Assembly: GCF_001429185.1 (NCBI RefSeq)
Contig: NZ_LMIW01000010.1
Span: 372,001 to 436,000 of the forward strand
Direction: 5' to 3'
DNA: 64,000 nucleotides
Source: Terrabacter sp. Root85
GTDB lineage: Bacteria > Actinomycetota > Actinomycetes > Actinomycetales > Dermatophilaceae
In this document: piece after piece, positions 1-8,162 of the stretch
How positions within the stretch are numbered: position 1 is the first letter of the stretch
Layout: every line of letters begins with the position of its first letter
The notes under the pieces: model-generated
Database searches by the model: none
Seen by the model: only the letters and a program-made list of their open reading frames with translations
Told to the model about the DNA's origin: nothing
Program-made: the position numbers and the translations under genes

Positions 1-1
1 G

Positions 2-478
2 AACCTCGTCGCCATCCTCGGCCCGGGCGAGATGTTCGGCGAGCTCAGCCTCTTCGACCCGGGCCCGCGCACCATGACGGCCACGGCCGTCGCCGAGACG
101 CAGCTCCTCGGCCTCGGCAACGACTCCCTCACGGCGATCCTCACCGGCCGCCCCGAGGTCTCCAAGGCCCTGCTCGCGGCGCTCGCGCAGCGCCTGCGCC
201 GCACCAATGCCCACCTCGCCGACCTCGTCTTCACCGACGTCCCCGGTCGCGTCGCCAAGGCCCTGCTCGACCTGTCCGAGCGCTTCGGCCGCCCCGTCGA
301 GGGCGGCATCATGGTCTCCCACGACCTCACCCAGGAGGAGCTCGCGCAGCTCGTCGGCGCCTCCCGCGAGACGGTCAACAAGGCGCTCGCGGACTTCGCG
401 ACGCGTGGCTGGCTGCGGCTCGAGGCGCGCGCCGTGCTCCTGCAGGACGTCGAGCGGCTCAAGCGCCGCGCTCGCTGA
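2..478 (+). CDS. crp: Crp/Fnr-family transcriptional regulator (GlxR/Crp-like), 5' end missing
   Basis: This is the C-terminal part of a cAMP-receptor-type regulator; the reading frame is open from base 2, so the true start lies outside the window. The visible protein begins inside the cyclic-nucleotide-binding barrel ([11 protein letters not shown], the phosphate-binding-cassette region), continues through the dimerisation helix, and ends with a winged helix-turn-helix ([22 protein letters not shown]). The sequence closely resembles actinobacterial GlxR and M. tuberculosis Crp as I remember them. It is predicted to bind DNA as a dimer and control global carbon and redox genes. The following genes match the crp-proximal block of mycobacteria, which supports the call. 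The symbol crp rather than glxR is a choice of convention. Confidence 0.9.
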   Translation, partial: NLVAILGPGEMFGELSLFDPGPRTMTATAVAETQLLGLGNDSLTAILTGRPEVSKALLAALAQRLRRTNAHLADLVFTDVPGRVAKALLDLSERFGRPVEGGIMVSHDLTQEELAQLVGASRETVNKALADFATRGWLRLEARAVLLQDVERLKRRAR

Positions 479-492
479 CTCGCGCCCCCCGC

Positions 493-541
493 CGGTTGAG
501 GTGGACACGCGGGCAGATCGCCTCGCCGAAAACCTCAACCG
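493..541. repeat. TTGAGGT-type inverted repeat, copy 1 (3'-end hairpin)
   Basis: CGGTTGAGGT (493-502) pairs with ACCTCAACCG (532-541), a perfect 10-bp inverted repeat around a GC-rich interior. The right arm contains the stop codon of the minus-strand kinase gene, and the left arm lies just after the crp stop. It could act as a shared bidirectional terminator, although there is no T-tract. Related copies are at 4430-4472, 5482-5520 and 40471-40518. Confidence 0.6.
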
Positions 542-1212
542 CTGAGGGACCAGCCGTGCGGACCGTTGAGCACGACGCGGTCGGCCTCGCCGGTGGCCAG
601 GACGAGCGCTGCGTTGACGTCGTCGTTGCGTGCCACCCAGGCCTCGGCCTCGCCCGGCGCCTTGCCGAACCGGACGTGGCGATCGACGAGCCGCGACCGT
701 CGCAGGTCGTCGTCCCCCGACACGAACCAGACCTCGGCGAGCTGTGCCCTGGCCCGCGCCCACCGCTCCTCGGGGAGCAGCAGGTAGTTGCCCTCGGTGA
801 CGACGAGACGGGCGGCCGGGGGCACGACCATGGCCGCCGCGATCGGCTGCTCGAGCGTCCGCTCGAAGCCGGGCGCGTAGACCCACGAGTCGGGCTGCTC
901 GGCGAGACGACGCAACAGGGCGGCATACCCGTCGGCGTCGAAGGTGTCCGGCGCACCCTTGCGCGACCGCGAGCCCAGCCGGTCGAGCTGGGCGTCAGCG
1001 AGGTGGAAGCCGTCCATCGGCACGTGGGCGACCCAGTCCGCACCCTTGCGAGCCGCGACGGCCTCGAGCAGCGCCTCCGCGAGGGTCGACTTGCCCGCCC
1101 CCGGCGCGCCGGCGATGCCGAGCACGAGCCGGCGGCGGTCGCCCACGAGCGCCACCGCGGCAGCCGCGAGCTCCTCGATGCCGTGCACGGTCGGAGTCTC
1201 CCACCTCGTCAC
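535..1212 (-). CDS. P-loop nucleoside/nucleotide kinase-family protein (uridine kinase / FrcK-like)
   Basis: A 225-residue P-loop kinase. The Walker A motif GAPGAGKST lies near residues 35-43, followed by PMDGFH around residue 70, typical of the phosphoribulokinase/uridine-kinase superfamily. It probably phosphorylates a sugar or nucleoside in the cytoplasm; the substrate cannot be told from sequence, and related proteins are annotated as fructose-transport kinase or nucleotide kinase. The GTG start at 1212 overlaps the stop of the upstream metallo-hydrolase in a GTGA, so the two are translationally coupled. The reading frame extends far upstream but that extension is the wrong-frame shadow of the hydrolase. 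The stop codon sits inside an inverted repeat. Confidence 0.8.
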   Translation of the reverse strand: MTRWETPTVHGIEELAAAAVALVGDRRRLVLGIAGAPGAGKSTLAEALLEAVAARKGADWVAHVPMDGFHLADAQLDRLGSRSRKGAPDTFDADGYAALLRRLAEQPDSWVYAPGFERTLEQPIAAAMVVPPAARLVVTEGNYLLLPEERWARARAQLAEVWFVSGDDDLRRSRLVDRHVRFGKAPGEAEAWVARNDDVNAALVLATGEADRVVLNGPHGWSLSG

Positions 1213-2006
1213 GGGTGGGTGCGGAGGTACTCCAGCTGCGCCTGCACCGACAGCTCGGCCGCCGGCCAGACGCTTCGCGGCACGTCGGCGTAGACCTCCT
1301 CGACGACCGCGTATGCCGTCTGCGCACCTCGGGCGACCGCGTCGCGCACCTGCCCCAACCGTTCGGCGCGGTGCCTGAGGTAGAAGGTCACGGTGGCGGC
1401 CGCGTCGGCGACGAACGGCCCGTGGCCCGGGAGCAGGCTCGTGACGTCCCCGGCCCGGGTCAGCGCCTCGATGCGGTCGAGCGAGGCGAGGTAGGCCTCG
1501 AGGCTGCCGTCGGGCCAGGCGACGACGGTCGTGCCGCGCCCGAGGATCGTGTCGCCGGTGAGCAGGGTGTTGTCGGCGGGGAGGACGAACGAGAACGAGT
1601 CGCTCGTGTGTCCGGGCGTCTCCACGGCCAGGATCTCGAGCCCGCCGACCGTGATGGTCTCGCCGGCCCACAGGTCGTCGTGCCCGCGCCCGAACGCGCG
1701 CACTGGCGCACCGGTCAGCTCGTGGAACCGGTCCGCGCTCTCGGCGTGGTCGTCGTGCCCGTGGGTGAGGAGGGTCAGCGCGACCCGGCGCCCCGTCTCG
1801 GCGACCCGCGTCAGCACGTGCTGGAGGTGGCCCTCGTCGAGCGGGCCCGGGTCGACGACGACGACCTCGTCGGAGCCCGGCTCGGCGAGCAACCACGTGT
1901 TCGTGCCGTCGAGGGTCATCGGCGACGGGTTGGGGCAGAGCACGCACTCGGCGCGCTCGCTCGTGACGCCGCCGTGCCAGCCGGGGTCGGCCGCGGTGCC
2001 GATCAC
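1209..2006 (-). CDS. Metallo-beta-lactamase-fold hydrolase (LACTB2-like)
   Basis: A 265-residue MBL-fold protein. It carries the metal-binding motif THGHDDH, the GHTSDSFSF strand with the third histidine, LLTGDTILG and the late LPGHGP histidine, so the two-metal site looks complete. The family includes LACTB2-type RNases and glyoxalase-II-like thioesterases; the substrate is not evident. M. tuberculosis Rv3677c occupies the same position next to RidA and DUF4177 genes. The GTG at 2006 is chosen because it follows the stop of the Nudix gene closely and keeps the whole MBL core. Longer in-frame starts exist inside the Nudix gene. The stop overlaps the kinase start. Confidence 0.85.
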   Translation of the reverse strand: MIGTAADPGWHGGVTSERAECVLCPNPSPMTLDGTNTWLLAEPGSDEVVVVDPGPLDEGHLQHVLTRVAETGRRVALTLLTHGHDDHAESADRFHELTGAPVRAFGRGHDDLWAGETITVGGLEILAVETPGHTSDSFSFVLPADNTLLTGDTILGRGTTVVAWPDGSLEAYLASLDRIEALTRAGDVTSLLPGHGPFVADAAATVTFYLRHRAERLGQVRDAVARGAQTAYAVVEEVYADVPRSVWPAAELSVQAQLEYLRTHP

Positions 2007-2046
2007 CGCGACACGTCCCGGGGCCGGCCCGACGACGCCACCCGGC

Positions 2047-2958
2047 TCATCGTTCGACGATCTCCATGGCCGGTCCGCCGGGGCCGTCGACGACCTCCGG
2101 CATGATGAGCGGAAGGTGCTCACTGTGCACGACCACGTCTGCGGCAGAAGGCGCGTCGCGGATCTCCTCCACGCACACGACCGTCGGGGGCAGCATGAGA
2201 GCCGACCCGGCGGCATACGCCCTCAGCAGCTCGGAAGGCACCACCCACGTGGCCTCGTCGGCCTCGGTCGTCTCACCGTCGGCCACCTGGAGCGGCGGCA
2301 TGAGAGCGGCGAAGAACCACGTGTCGTAGCGGCGCGGCTCGAAGACCGGGGTCAGCCAGTGCGCCTTGGCGACGATGAGGTCCGAGCGCAGGACGAGGCC
2401 CTTGTCGCGGAGCACGTCGCCCAAGGAGAGCCGGCGGTCGACGAGCGCGAGGCGGATGTCGAGCCAGTCGGGGCCGTCGACCATGGCCAGCGGTCCGCTC
2501 GCCGACGGGCTCGCGAGGAGCACGCCGCACTCCTCGAAGACCTCGCGGATCGCGGCCGCGACGTACATCTGGGCCTCCGAGGGCGAGCAGCCGAGCCGGT
2601 CGGCCCACTCGGACGGAGAGGGACCCGCCCACGGCAGGCCGATCTCGCCGTCGCGGTCGTCGACGGAACCGCCGGGGAAGACCATCATGCTCGGCGCGAA
2701 CTCCATCTCGGAGACGCGCCGCAGCATGAAGACCTCGGGTCCGTCGACGCCGCCGACACCGCCGACACCGCCGACGCCGTCGCGCACGAGCATCACGGTG
2801 CTGGCCCGGCGGGGTTCGGCCTCGTCCCAGCGCTCCCCCGCGAGCCAGCGGGTGGCGGTGTCGGAGATGCCGGGCGTCGTGGTCAGGGGGAACTGGCGCC
2901 CCCCGCTGCCGGTCACCTGGCGCTCAGCTGCCGTCATCGTGACGTCACCCGCACTCAC
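2047..2958 (-). CDS. Nudix hydrolase (NUDT19/CoA-diphosphatase-like)
   Basis: A 303-residue Nudix protein. The Nudix box is split as in the NUDT19 class: FPGGSVDD near residue 95 is separated by an insertion from AAIREVFEECGV near 138, which supplies the catalytic glutamates. Expected activity is hydrolysis of a nucleoside diphosphate linked to another moiety, possibly CoA derivatives; the substrate is inferred only. The GTG start at 2958 overlaps the RidA stop (GTGA); an internal ATG seven codons later is the alternative. A 9-bp tandem repeat gives a VGGVGGVGG stretch near residue 63. It belongs to the leftward DUF4177-RidA-Nudix-MBL-kinase operon. Confidence 0.85.
   Translation of the reverse strand: MSAGDVTMTAAERQVTGSGGRQFPLTTTPGISDTATRWLAGERWDEAEPRRASTVMLVRDGVGGVGGVGGVDGPEVFMLRRVSEMEFAPSMMVFPGGSVDDRDGEIGLPWAGPSPSEWADRLGCSPSEAQMYVAAAIREVFEECGVLLASPSASGPLAMVDGPDWLDIRLALVDRRLSLGDVLRDKGLVLRSDLIVAKAHWLTPVFEPRRYDTWFFAALMPPLQVADGETTEADEATWVVPSELLRAYAAGSALMLPPTVVCVEEIRDAPSAADVVVHSEHLPLIMPEVVDGPGGPAMEIVER
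2743..2778. repeat. Four 9-bp in-frame tandem units in the Nudix gene
   Basis: Four near-identical 9-mers related to GCCGACACC encode repeated Gly-Val-Gly in a loop before the Nudix box. Unit length is a multiple of three, so gain or loss of a unit keeps the frame. Confidence 0.7.
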
Positions 2959-3419
2959 CGGGCGACGGAGACGATGACCTCGACCTCGACGGGTGCGTCC
3001 AACGGGAGCGCAGCGACACCGACGGCCGAACGGGCATGGATTCCCTTGTCACCAAACGCCTTGACGAGCAGCTCGCTCGCGCCGTTGATGACCCCGGGCT
3101 GGCCGGTGAAGCCCGGGTCGGAGGCGACGAAACCGACGACCTTGACGACACGGGTCACCGTGTCGAGGTCGCCGATCTCGGACTTGATGGCCGCGATCGC
3201 GTTGAGGGCACACGTCTCGGCGAGGGACTTGGCGGTCTCGGCGTCGACCTCGGCGCCGACCTTGCCGGTCGCGGCGAGGGAACCGTCGACCATGGGCAGC
3301 TGACCCGAGGTGAACACGAGGTCGCCCTCACGGACGACGGGGACGTAGGCGGCGACGGGCGGCACGACCTCGGGCACGGTGAGGCCGAGCTCGGACAGGC
3401 GGTCTTCGACTGCAGACAT
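2955..3419 (-). CDS. RidA family protein (YjgF/UK114)
   Basis: A 154-residue RidA-superfamily protein. Canonical RidA enzymes hydrolyse reactive enamine/imine intermediates made by PLP enzymes. The visible core runs from GDLVFTSGQLP to a C-terminal VEVEVIVSVAR; the family's key arginine region is RSAVGVAALPLDAPVEVE. The protein is longer than the roughly 128-residue archetype, with an N-terminal extension (MSAVEDRLSELGL), as in the actinobacterial Rv3678c type. An AGGAG ribosome-binding site lies about 10 bases before the ATG. The start is 14 bases downstream of the DUF4177 stop and the end overlaps the Nudix gene, so it lies in a leftward operon. Confidence 0.9.
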   Translation of the reverse strand: MSAVEDRLSELGLTVPEVVPPVAAYVPVVREGDLVFTSGQLPMVDGSLAATGKVGAEVDAETAKSLAETCALNAIAAIKSEIGDLDTVTRVVKVVGFVASDPGFTGQPGVINGASELLVKAFGDKGIHARSAVGVAALPLDAPVEVEVIVSVAR

Positions 3420-3433
3420 GGTGCGGTGACTCC

Positions 3434-3589
3434 TCAGGACTTCGGGCGCTTAAAGTAGGCGACGAGGCTCGTGCCGTCGGGACCGTTGACGATCTGGACG
3501 AGCTCCCACCCGTCCGCCCCGAAGTTGTCGAGGATCTGCTTGGTGTTGTGGATCAGAAGCGGTGCGGTGAGGTATTCCCACTGGGTCAT
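3434..3589 (-). CDS. Small DUF4177 protein
   Basis: A 51-residue protein, MTQWEYLTAPLLIHNTKQ..., with the W-E-Y start and GADGWELVQI core of DUF4177. Function is unknown. The family member Rv3678A sits beside RidA in mycobacteria, as here. The ATG at 3589 is chosen because AGGGTG lies about eight bases upstream; an ATG two codons earlier has that element touching it. It is the first gene of the leftward operon and is divergent from the alpha/beta hydrolase. Confidence 0.8.
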   Translation of the reverse strand: MTQWEYLTAPLLIHNTKQILDNFGADGWELVQIVNGPDGTSLVAYFKRPKS

Positions 3590-3653
3590 GGCCATCACCC
3601 TACTCAGTGTCACCACGGCTCTCTCGGGGTGCGTCGGTGGCGCGGGTGGCACC

Positions 3654-4433
3654 ATGACGCCCATGACGAGCAGCCCCTCGACGACGTCCCCCGCGAGCGC
3701 CTCGACGCGCTCCTACGGCAGCGACCCTGCGCAGGTCTACGACGTCATCCCGCCGGCGTCAGGCACGCCTGCGGCGAGGGGCACGGTCGTCGTCGTCCAC
3801 GGCGGCTTCTGGCGGGCGCAGTACGACCGCGAGCACGCGCTCCCCGAGGCCCGCGCCTTCGCGGCGGCGGGCAACCACGTGGTGCTGGCGGAGTACCGCC
3901 GAGTCGGTATGCCGGGTGGCGGCGTCCCCGGGACCCTCGACGACGTGCGCGACCTCGTCGCGTCGGTCGCGTCCCAGCCGGACCTGCCGAAGCCGCTCGT
4001 CCTCGTCGGCCACTCCGCCGGCGGGCACCTCGTCGCGTGGGCGGCGGGCCAGCCGTGGGCGTCGGAGCGCGGCATCGCCGGCGTGGTCTCGCTGGCCGGG
4101 GTCGTCGACCTCGGCGCGGCGGATCGGCTGCACCTCGGGTCCGACGCCACGCGTGACTTCGTCGGGTCGGGACCGGGCACGGCGGCGTGGACCTCGGCCG
4201 ACCCGATGTCGACGCTGCCTCCGAAGGTGCCGGTGCGGCTCGTCAACGGGGCCGACGACGACACCGTGCCGCTGGGCGTGGCCGATGACTACGTCGCGAA
4301 GGCGAAGGCCGCCGGCGGCGACGTGACGGAGCAGGTCGTGCCCGGAGCCGACCACTTCGCCGTCATCGACCCGACGACGCCGGCCTTCAAGGCCGTCCAG
4401 GCGGCAGTAGCCGCCCTCCTCCCACCCGGTTGA
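3654..4433 (+). CDS. Alpha/beta hydrolase (carboxylesterase/kynurenine-formamidase-like)
   Basis: A 259-residue alpha/beta hydrolase. HGGFW is the oxyanion-hole HGG motif, GHSAGG is the nucleophile elbow, and GADDDTVP and ADHFAVID supply the acid and histidine, so the catalytic triad looks complete. It is probably an esterase or amidase on small substrates. The frame opens further upstream; an ATG at 3588 would create a short N-terminus with an LSGC lipobox-like sequence but lacks a ribosome-binding site and positive charges. The ATG at 3654 was preferred, and the true start is uncertain. The stop codon lies inside the second TTGAGGT repeat. Confidence 0.8.
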   Translation: MTPMTSSPSTTSPASASTRSYGSDPAQVYDVIPPASGTPAARGTVVVVHGGFWRAQYDREHALPEARAFAAAGNHVVLAEYRRVGMPGGGVPGTLDDVRDLVASVASQPDLPKPLVLVGHSAGGHLVAWAAGQPWASERGIAGVVSLAGVVDLGAADRLHLGSDATRDFVGSGPGTAAWTSADPMSTLPPKVPVRLVNGADDDTVPLGVADDYVAKAKAAGGDVTEQVVPGADHFAVIDPTTPAFKAVQAAVAALLPPG

Positions 4434-4472
4434 GGTAGACCCGCCGCCGTTTCCGCGGCGTGGATACCTCAA
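4430..4472. repeat. TTGAGGT-type inverted repeat, copy 2
   Basis: TTGAGGTA (4430-4437) pairs with TACCTCAA (4465-4472), and the interior forms a second GC hairpin (CGCCG/CGGCG). The left arm contains the stop codon of the hydrolase. It probably acts as a terminator-like 3' structure of the hydrolase transcript. Confidence 0.65.
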
Positions 4473-4570
4473 ACGCGGCGTCGTCCACATCCGGTCGCAC
4501 CGGCTCGGCGTTGTCCCCAGGCCGGTTCGCCGACCGCCCCCGGCGACCGGCGCGGCTGCAGGGTCGGGTG

Positions 4571-5488
4571 ATGAGATCCACCCGGCGCCGTGAGAGGGCC
4601 CGCGTCGTAGACGCCGCAGACCTCGGCGTGGTCTCTCGCGCCTCGCTGCGAGCGCACGGGATCAGTGCCGCCGACGTGCGGGCAGAGGTCAGGGCCGACC
4701 GCTGGACGACGCACGGCCTGCAGACGGTGGCCCTGCACACCCGACCACTCGGTCAGGAGGAGCTGCAGTGGCGCGCGGTCTGGGAGACCGGTGCCGACGT
4801 CGCGGCCCTCGATGGCGTGACCGCTCTACTCGCGGCCGGGATGAAGGGCTACTGCGACGATCGCATCCATCTCTCCGTCGTCCACTCCCACACGGTCAAG
4901 CGACTACCGGGGGTTCGAGTGCACAAGATCACGCGCCGCCACGACCGCGAGCTCGAGCCACACGGCATACCCCGAGTGCGGCCGGCCGTGGCCGCGATCC
5001 GGGCCGCTCACTGGGCCGACTCCGATCGGCAGGCCGCCTTGCTGCTGGTCCTGCCGACGCAGCAGGGGCTCGTTCGGGCGTCAGATCTGCTGGAGACGGC
5101 GCGGACGATCCGCGGGCGTCGACGGCGCGCCTTCGTGGGTGGAGTCGTCAAGGACATCGCGCTCGGTGCGCAGTCGTTGGGCGAGCTCGACTTCGCCCGA
5201 CTCTGCCGTGCCCGGGGGCTCCCCGCGCCGGACCGGCAGGTCGTATGCCGAGGACCGAAGGGCCGGATCTACCTCGACGTCCGCTGGCGCTGCGGGGTCG
5301 TCGTCGAGATCGACGGCATCCAGCACACGTGGGGCCTGGCACCCGTCCTCGATGCTCTGCGCCAGAACGGCGTGACGCTCTCGCGCGACACGGTGCTGCG
5401 CATCCCCAACATCGGGCTGCGCCTGCACGAGAACGCCTTCATGGACCAGGTGGCGCAGGCGTTGCAGCAACGCGGCGCTTTGAGGTGA
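4571..5488 (+). CDS. DUF559 (Vsr-like nuclease fold) protein with AbiEi-type N-terminus
   Basis: A 305-residue protein common in multiple copies in actinobacteria. Residues 1-60 resemble the winged N-terminal region of AbiEi-type proteins (DLGVVSRASLRAHGI). The C-terminus, from about 200, resembles DUF559, a PD-(D/E)XK nuclease-related fold: SLGELDF, then IYLDVRW and VVVEIDG, which supply the acidic residues, then a VLRIPN strand. Whether it cuts DNA is not shown. It is flanked by repeat copies 2 and 3, with copy 3 covering its stop codon. It interrupts the otherwise mycobacteria-like gene order, which suggests insertion. The ATG at 4571 has only a weak GGG-rich upstream element. Confidence 0.65.
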   Translation: MRSTRRRERARVVDAADLGVVSRASLRAHGISAADVRAEVRADRWTTHGLQTVALHTRPLGQEELQWRAVWETGADVAALDGVTALLAAGMKGYCDDRIHLSVVHSHTVKRLPGVRVHKITRRHDRELEPHGIPRVRPAVAAIRAAHWADSDRQAALLLVLPTQQGLVRASDLLETARTIRGRRRRAFVGGVVKDIALGAQSLGELDFARLCRARGLPAPDRQVVCRGPKGRIYLDVRWRCGVVVEIDGIQHTWGLAPVLDALRQNGVTLSRDTVLRIPNIGLRLHENAFMDQVAQALQQRGALR

Positions 5489-5520
5489 TGCGGTCGACGC
5501 GTCTGCGGCGTGTTCACCTC
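5482..5520. repeat. TTGAGGT-type inverted repeat, copy 3
   Basis: GAGGTGA (5482-5488) pairs with TCACCTC (5514-5520). The left arm includes the stop codon of the DUF559 gene. It resembles the copy at 40471-40518 in the order GAGGTGATGC...CGACGCG...TCACCTC. Confidence 0.55.
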
Positions 5521-5558
5521 GGACGGGCCTTGGTTGGGGCGCCACCTAAGGTGGAGGG

Positions 5559-6611
5559 GTGACGACCGGCCCCACCGACCCCTCCTGGGCGCGAGCGCGG
5601 CTGCACGTCGTCACCGGCAAGGGCGGCACGGGCAAGACGACCGTCGCCTCGGCCATCGCGCTGGCCCTCGCGTCGGCCCACGCCCACGTGCTGCTCACCG
5701 AGGTCGAGGGCCGGCAGGGCATCAGCCAGACCTTCGACGTGCCCCCGCTCGGCACCGACGAGACCCGCATCGTCCGGCTGCCGGGGGGTGGGGAGGTCGT
5801 CGGCCTGGCCATCGAGCCCAAGGCCGCGCTCCTCGAGTACCTCCAGCTCTTCTACAAGCTCGGCCGCGCCGGCAAGCTCCTCGAGAAGTTCGGCGCCATC
5901 GACTTCGCGACGACCATCGCCCCCGGCGTCCGGGACGTCCTGCTCATCGGCAAGATCTACGAGGCCAACCGCCGCCGCCGGGACGGCAAGCACAAGGGCG
6001 ACGCACCCCCTGTCTACGACGGCATCGTCCTCGACGCGCCGCCGACCGGACGCATCGGACGCTTCCTCTCGGTCAACTCCGAGGTGGCCGACCTCGCCCG
6101 CGTCGGACCGATCGCCTCGCAGGCCGGCTCGATCACCCGCCTGCTCGAGTCCGAGCAGACCGTCGTCCACCTCGTGACCCTCCTCGAGGAGATGCCTGTG
6201 CAGGAGACCCTAGAGGCCATCGCCGACCTCAGGGCCAAGGGCCTGCACCCGGGTGCGATCATCGTCAACATGGTGCGCGAGCCGCTCCTCGACGACACGG
6301 CGCTCGAGCAGGCGCGCGCGGGCCGGCTGCACAAGCCGTCGATCCGCACCCAGCTCGGCGAGGCCGGCGTCAAGGCCACACCGGAGCTCGTCGACGGCCT
6401 GCTCGAGGAGGCCCGCGACCACGCGCAGCGGATCGACCTCGAGCGCGAGCAGCTCGCACTCCTCGAGGCCACCGGCCTGCCGATCGCCGAGCTGCCCGCA
6501 CTCCCGGGCGGCGTCGACTCGGGCTCGGTCCGCGAGCTCGCCGACCTCCTCGTCCCGCTCTTCGTCCACCGCGCCGGCGCCCCCACCGGGAACGAGCAGG
6601 CCCACGCATGA
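5559..6611 (+). CDS. ArsA-family ATPase (first of pair)
   Basis: A 350-residue deviant-Walker ATPase of the ArsA/Get3/MinD superfamily. GKGGTGKTT near residues 21-29 is the P-loop with the signature lysine, and IVLDAPPTGR is the switch/Walker B region. Named after arsenite pumps, but no arsenic gene is near; mycobacterial counterparts Rv3679/Rv3680 form a pair reported to influence anion or glycerol metabolism. The GTG start follows a GGAGGGG ribosome-binding site. The stop overlaps the next ATG in ATGA, which fits a heteromeric complex. Confidence 0.88.
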   Translation: MTTGPTDPSWARARLHVVTGKGGTGKTTVASAIALALASAHAHVLLTEVEGRQGISQTFDVPPLGTDETRIVRLPGGGEVVGLAIEPKAALLEYLQLFYKLGRAGKLLEKFGAIDFATTIAPGVRDVLLIGKIYEANRRRRDGKHKGDAPPVYDGIVLDAPPTGRIGRFLSVNSEVADLARVGPIASQAGSITRLLESEQTVVHLVTLLEEMPVQETLEAIADLRAKGLHPGAIIVNMVREPLLDDTALEQARAGRLHKPSIRTQLGEAGVKATPELVDGLLEEARDHAQRIDLEREQLALLEATGLPIAELPALPGGVDSGSVRELADLLVPLFVHRAGAPTGNEQAHA

Positions 6612-7783
6612 GCCCCGGACCCGTCTCGACCAAGGCGCCCCTCCTCAACATCGACGCCCTCATCGACGACCCGGCGACGCAGATCGTCGTGTGCTGCGGT
6701 TCAGGCGGCGTCGGCAAGACCACGACCGCCGCCGCCCTCGGCCTGCGCGCCGCGGAGTCGGGCCGCAAGGTCGTCGTCCTGACGATCGACCCCGCCCGCC
6801 GCCTGGCCCAGTCGCTCGGGCTCACCGAGCTCGACAACACCCCTCGGCCGGTCACCGACATCGACACGGCGGCCGGCGGCAGCCTCCACGCGATGATGCT
6901 CGACATGAAGCGGACCTTCGACGAGGTCGTCATCGCCCACTCCGAGCCGGGCAAGGCCGAGCAGATCCTCGCCAACCCCTTCTACCAGGCCGTGAGCAGC
7001 TCCTTCGCCGGCACGCAGGAGTACATGGCGATGGAGAAGCTCGGCCAGCTCAAGGCGAGCGCCGGCACCGAGGACGCCCCGTGGGACCTCATCGTCGTCG
7101 ACACCCCGCCGTCCCGCTCCGCCCTCGACTTCCTCGACGCCCCGAACCGCCTCGGCAGCTTCCTCGACGGACGCTTCATCCGTCTGCTCACCGCGCCGGC
7201 CAAGGCGGGCGGCCGCGCCGGCCTCAAGGTCTTCGGCGTCGGGGTGCAGATCGTCACCTCGACGATGACCAAGATCCTCGGCGGCCAGATGCTCAGCGAC
7301 GTGCAGACGTTCGTCAACGCGCTCGACACGATGTTCGGCGGCTTCCGCGAGCGTGCGGACGAGACCTACCGCCTGCTCTCCGAGGACGGCACGGCCTTCC
7401 TCGTCGTCGCCGCACCGGAGCGCGACGCGCTCCGCGAGGCGTCCTACTTCGTCGACCGCCTCGAAGCGGACGGTATGCCGCTCGCCGGGCTCGTCGTCAA
7501 CCGCATCGGTCGCGTCTCGGCGACCGGGGTCACCCCGTCGCGCGCGCTCGCCGCCGCGGAGTCGCTCGAGGAGAGCGGCGGACCGAAGTCGGCATCCAAC
7601 GCCGCCGGCCTGCTGCGGTTGCACGCATCGCTCGTGCGCACGGCCGAGCGACAGCGCGAGCTCGCGGACCGCTTCTCACGGTCACACCCCGGCATACCCG
7701 TCGTGCACGTGCCGGCGCTGGGACGCGACGTCCACGACCTCGACGGCCTGCGTGAGATCGGGCATGCGTTAGCGGGGTCGTGA
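6608..7783 (+). CDS. ArsA-family ATPase (second of pair)
   Basis: A 391-residue ArsA-superfamily ATPase. GSGGVGKTT near residues 31-39 is the P-loop, TIDPARRLAQSLGL the following switch, and VVDTPPSRSALDFL the Walker B/switch II segment. It is translationally coupled to the first ATPase through ATGA and probably forms a complex with it. The neighbouring WhiB and PBP genes match the conserved actinobacterial block (Rv3679-Rv3682, and wblA with flanking genes in Streptomyces), suggesting a link to envelope or redox homeostasis. Confidence 0.88.
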   Translation: MSPGPVSTKAPLLNIDALIDDPATQIVVCCGSGGVGKTTTAAALGLRAAESGRKVVVLTIDPARRLAQSLGLTELDNTPRPVTDIDTAAGGSLHAMMLDMKRTFDEVVIAHSEPGKAEQILANPFYQAVSSSFAGTQEYMAMEKLGQLKASAGTEDAPWDLIVVDTPPSRSALDFLDAPNRLGSFLDGRFIRLLTAPAKAGGRAGLKVFGVGVQIVTSTMTKILGGQMLSDVQTFVNALDTMFGGFRERADETYRLLSEDGTAFLVVAAPERDALREASYFVDRLEADGMPLAGLVVNRIGRVSATGVTPSRALAAAESLEESGGPKSASNAAGLLRLHASLVRTAERQRELADRFSRSHPGIPVVHVPALGRDVHDLDGLREIGHALAGS

Positions 7784-7826
7784 CCCACCCTCAGGTGGCC
7801 ACGGCCCCGCTCACGTACGACGTGGA

Positions 7827-7845
7827 CCGACCGGAGACCGGTCGG
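7827..7845. terminator. Hairpin between convergent ATPase and whiB genes
   Basis: CCGACCGG and CCGGTCGG form an 8-bp stem with a 3-base loop between two convergent stop codons. There is no T-tract, as is common in actinobacteria. Confidence 0.5.
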
Positions 7846-7856
7846 CGCAAGCCGGC

Positions 7857-8162
7857 TCAGTCGTGCTTGACCTGTGAGGCCATGCCCGCACGGAGCGCCG
7901 ACTTCCAGGACGTGATGTCCGGACGCTTGCGAAGCAGGGCCCGGCGCTCGCGCTCGGTCATGCCTCCCCAGACGCCGAACTCGGTCCGGTTGTCGAGAGC
8001 CTCGGCCAGGCACTGCGCGAGAACAGGACACGTCTTGCAGACGGCCTTCGCGTCGTGCTGGGCCTTGCCTCGGACGAACAGAGCATCCGGGTCCACGCCT
8101 GAACAGCTGGCCTGACTGGCCCACTCGTTCACCCACGGATCCACGATTGCGACAGCACTCAT
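7857..8162 (-). CDS. wblA: WhiB-family Fe-S regulator (WhiB4/WblA-like)
   Basis: A 101-residue WhiB protein. Four cysteines at 20, 42, 45 and 51 (C-x21-C-x2-C-x5-C) bind the [4Fe-4S] cluster; GVWGG at 63-67 is the turn that contacts the sigma factor, followed by a basic C-terminus (RRALLRKR). WhiB proteins bind the housekeeping sigma region 4 and respond to oxygen or NO. Position between the ArsA-like pair and a PonA2-type PBP matches WhiB4 of mycobacteria and WblA of Streptomyces. A strong GGGAGGGG ribosome-binding site precedes the ATG. It is divergent from the PBP gene across a 286-bp region. Confidence 0.93.
   Translation of the reverse strand: MSAVAIVDPWVNEWASQASCSGVDPDALFVRGKAQHDAKAVCKTCPVLAQCLAEALDNRTEFGVWGGMTERERRALLRKRPDITSWKSALRAGMASQVKHD

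Noticed and set aside
3588-3653. Earlier ATG for the alpha/beta hydrolase giving an LSGC lipobox-like N-terminus
   Set aside because: No ribosome-binding site, no positively charged n-region, and it would overlap the start of the divergent DUF4177 gene. It cannot be wholly excluded.
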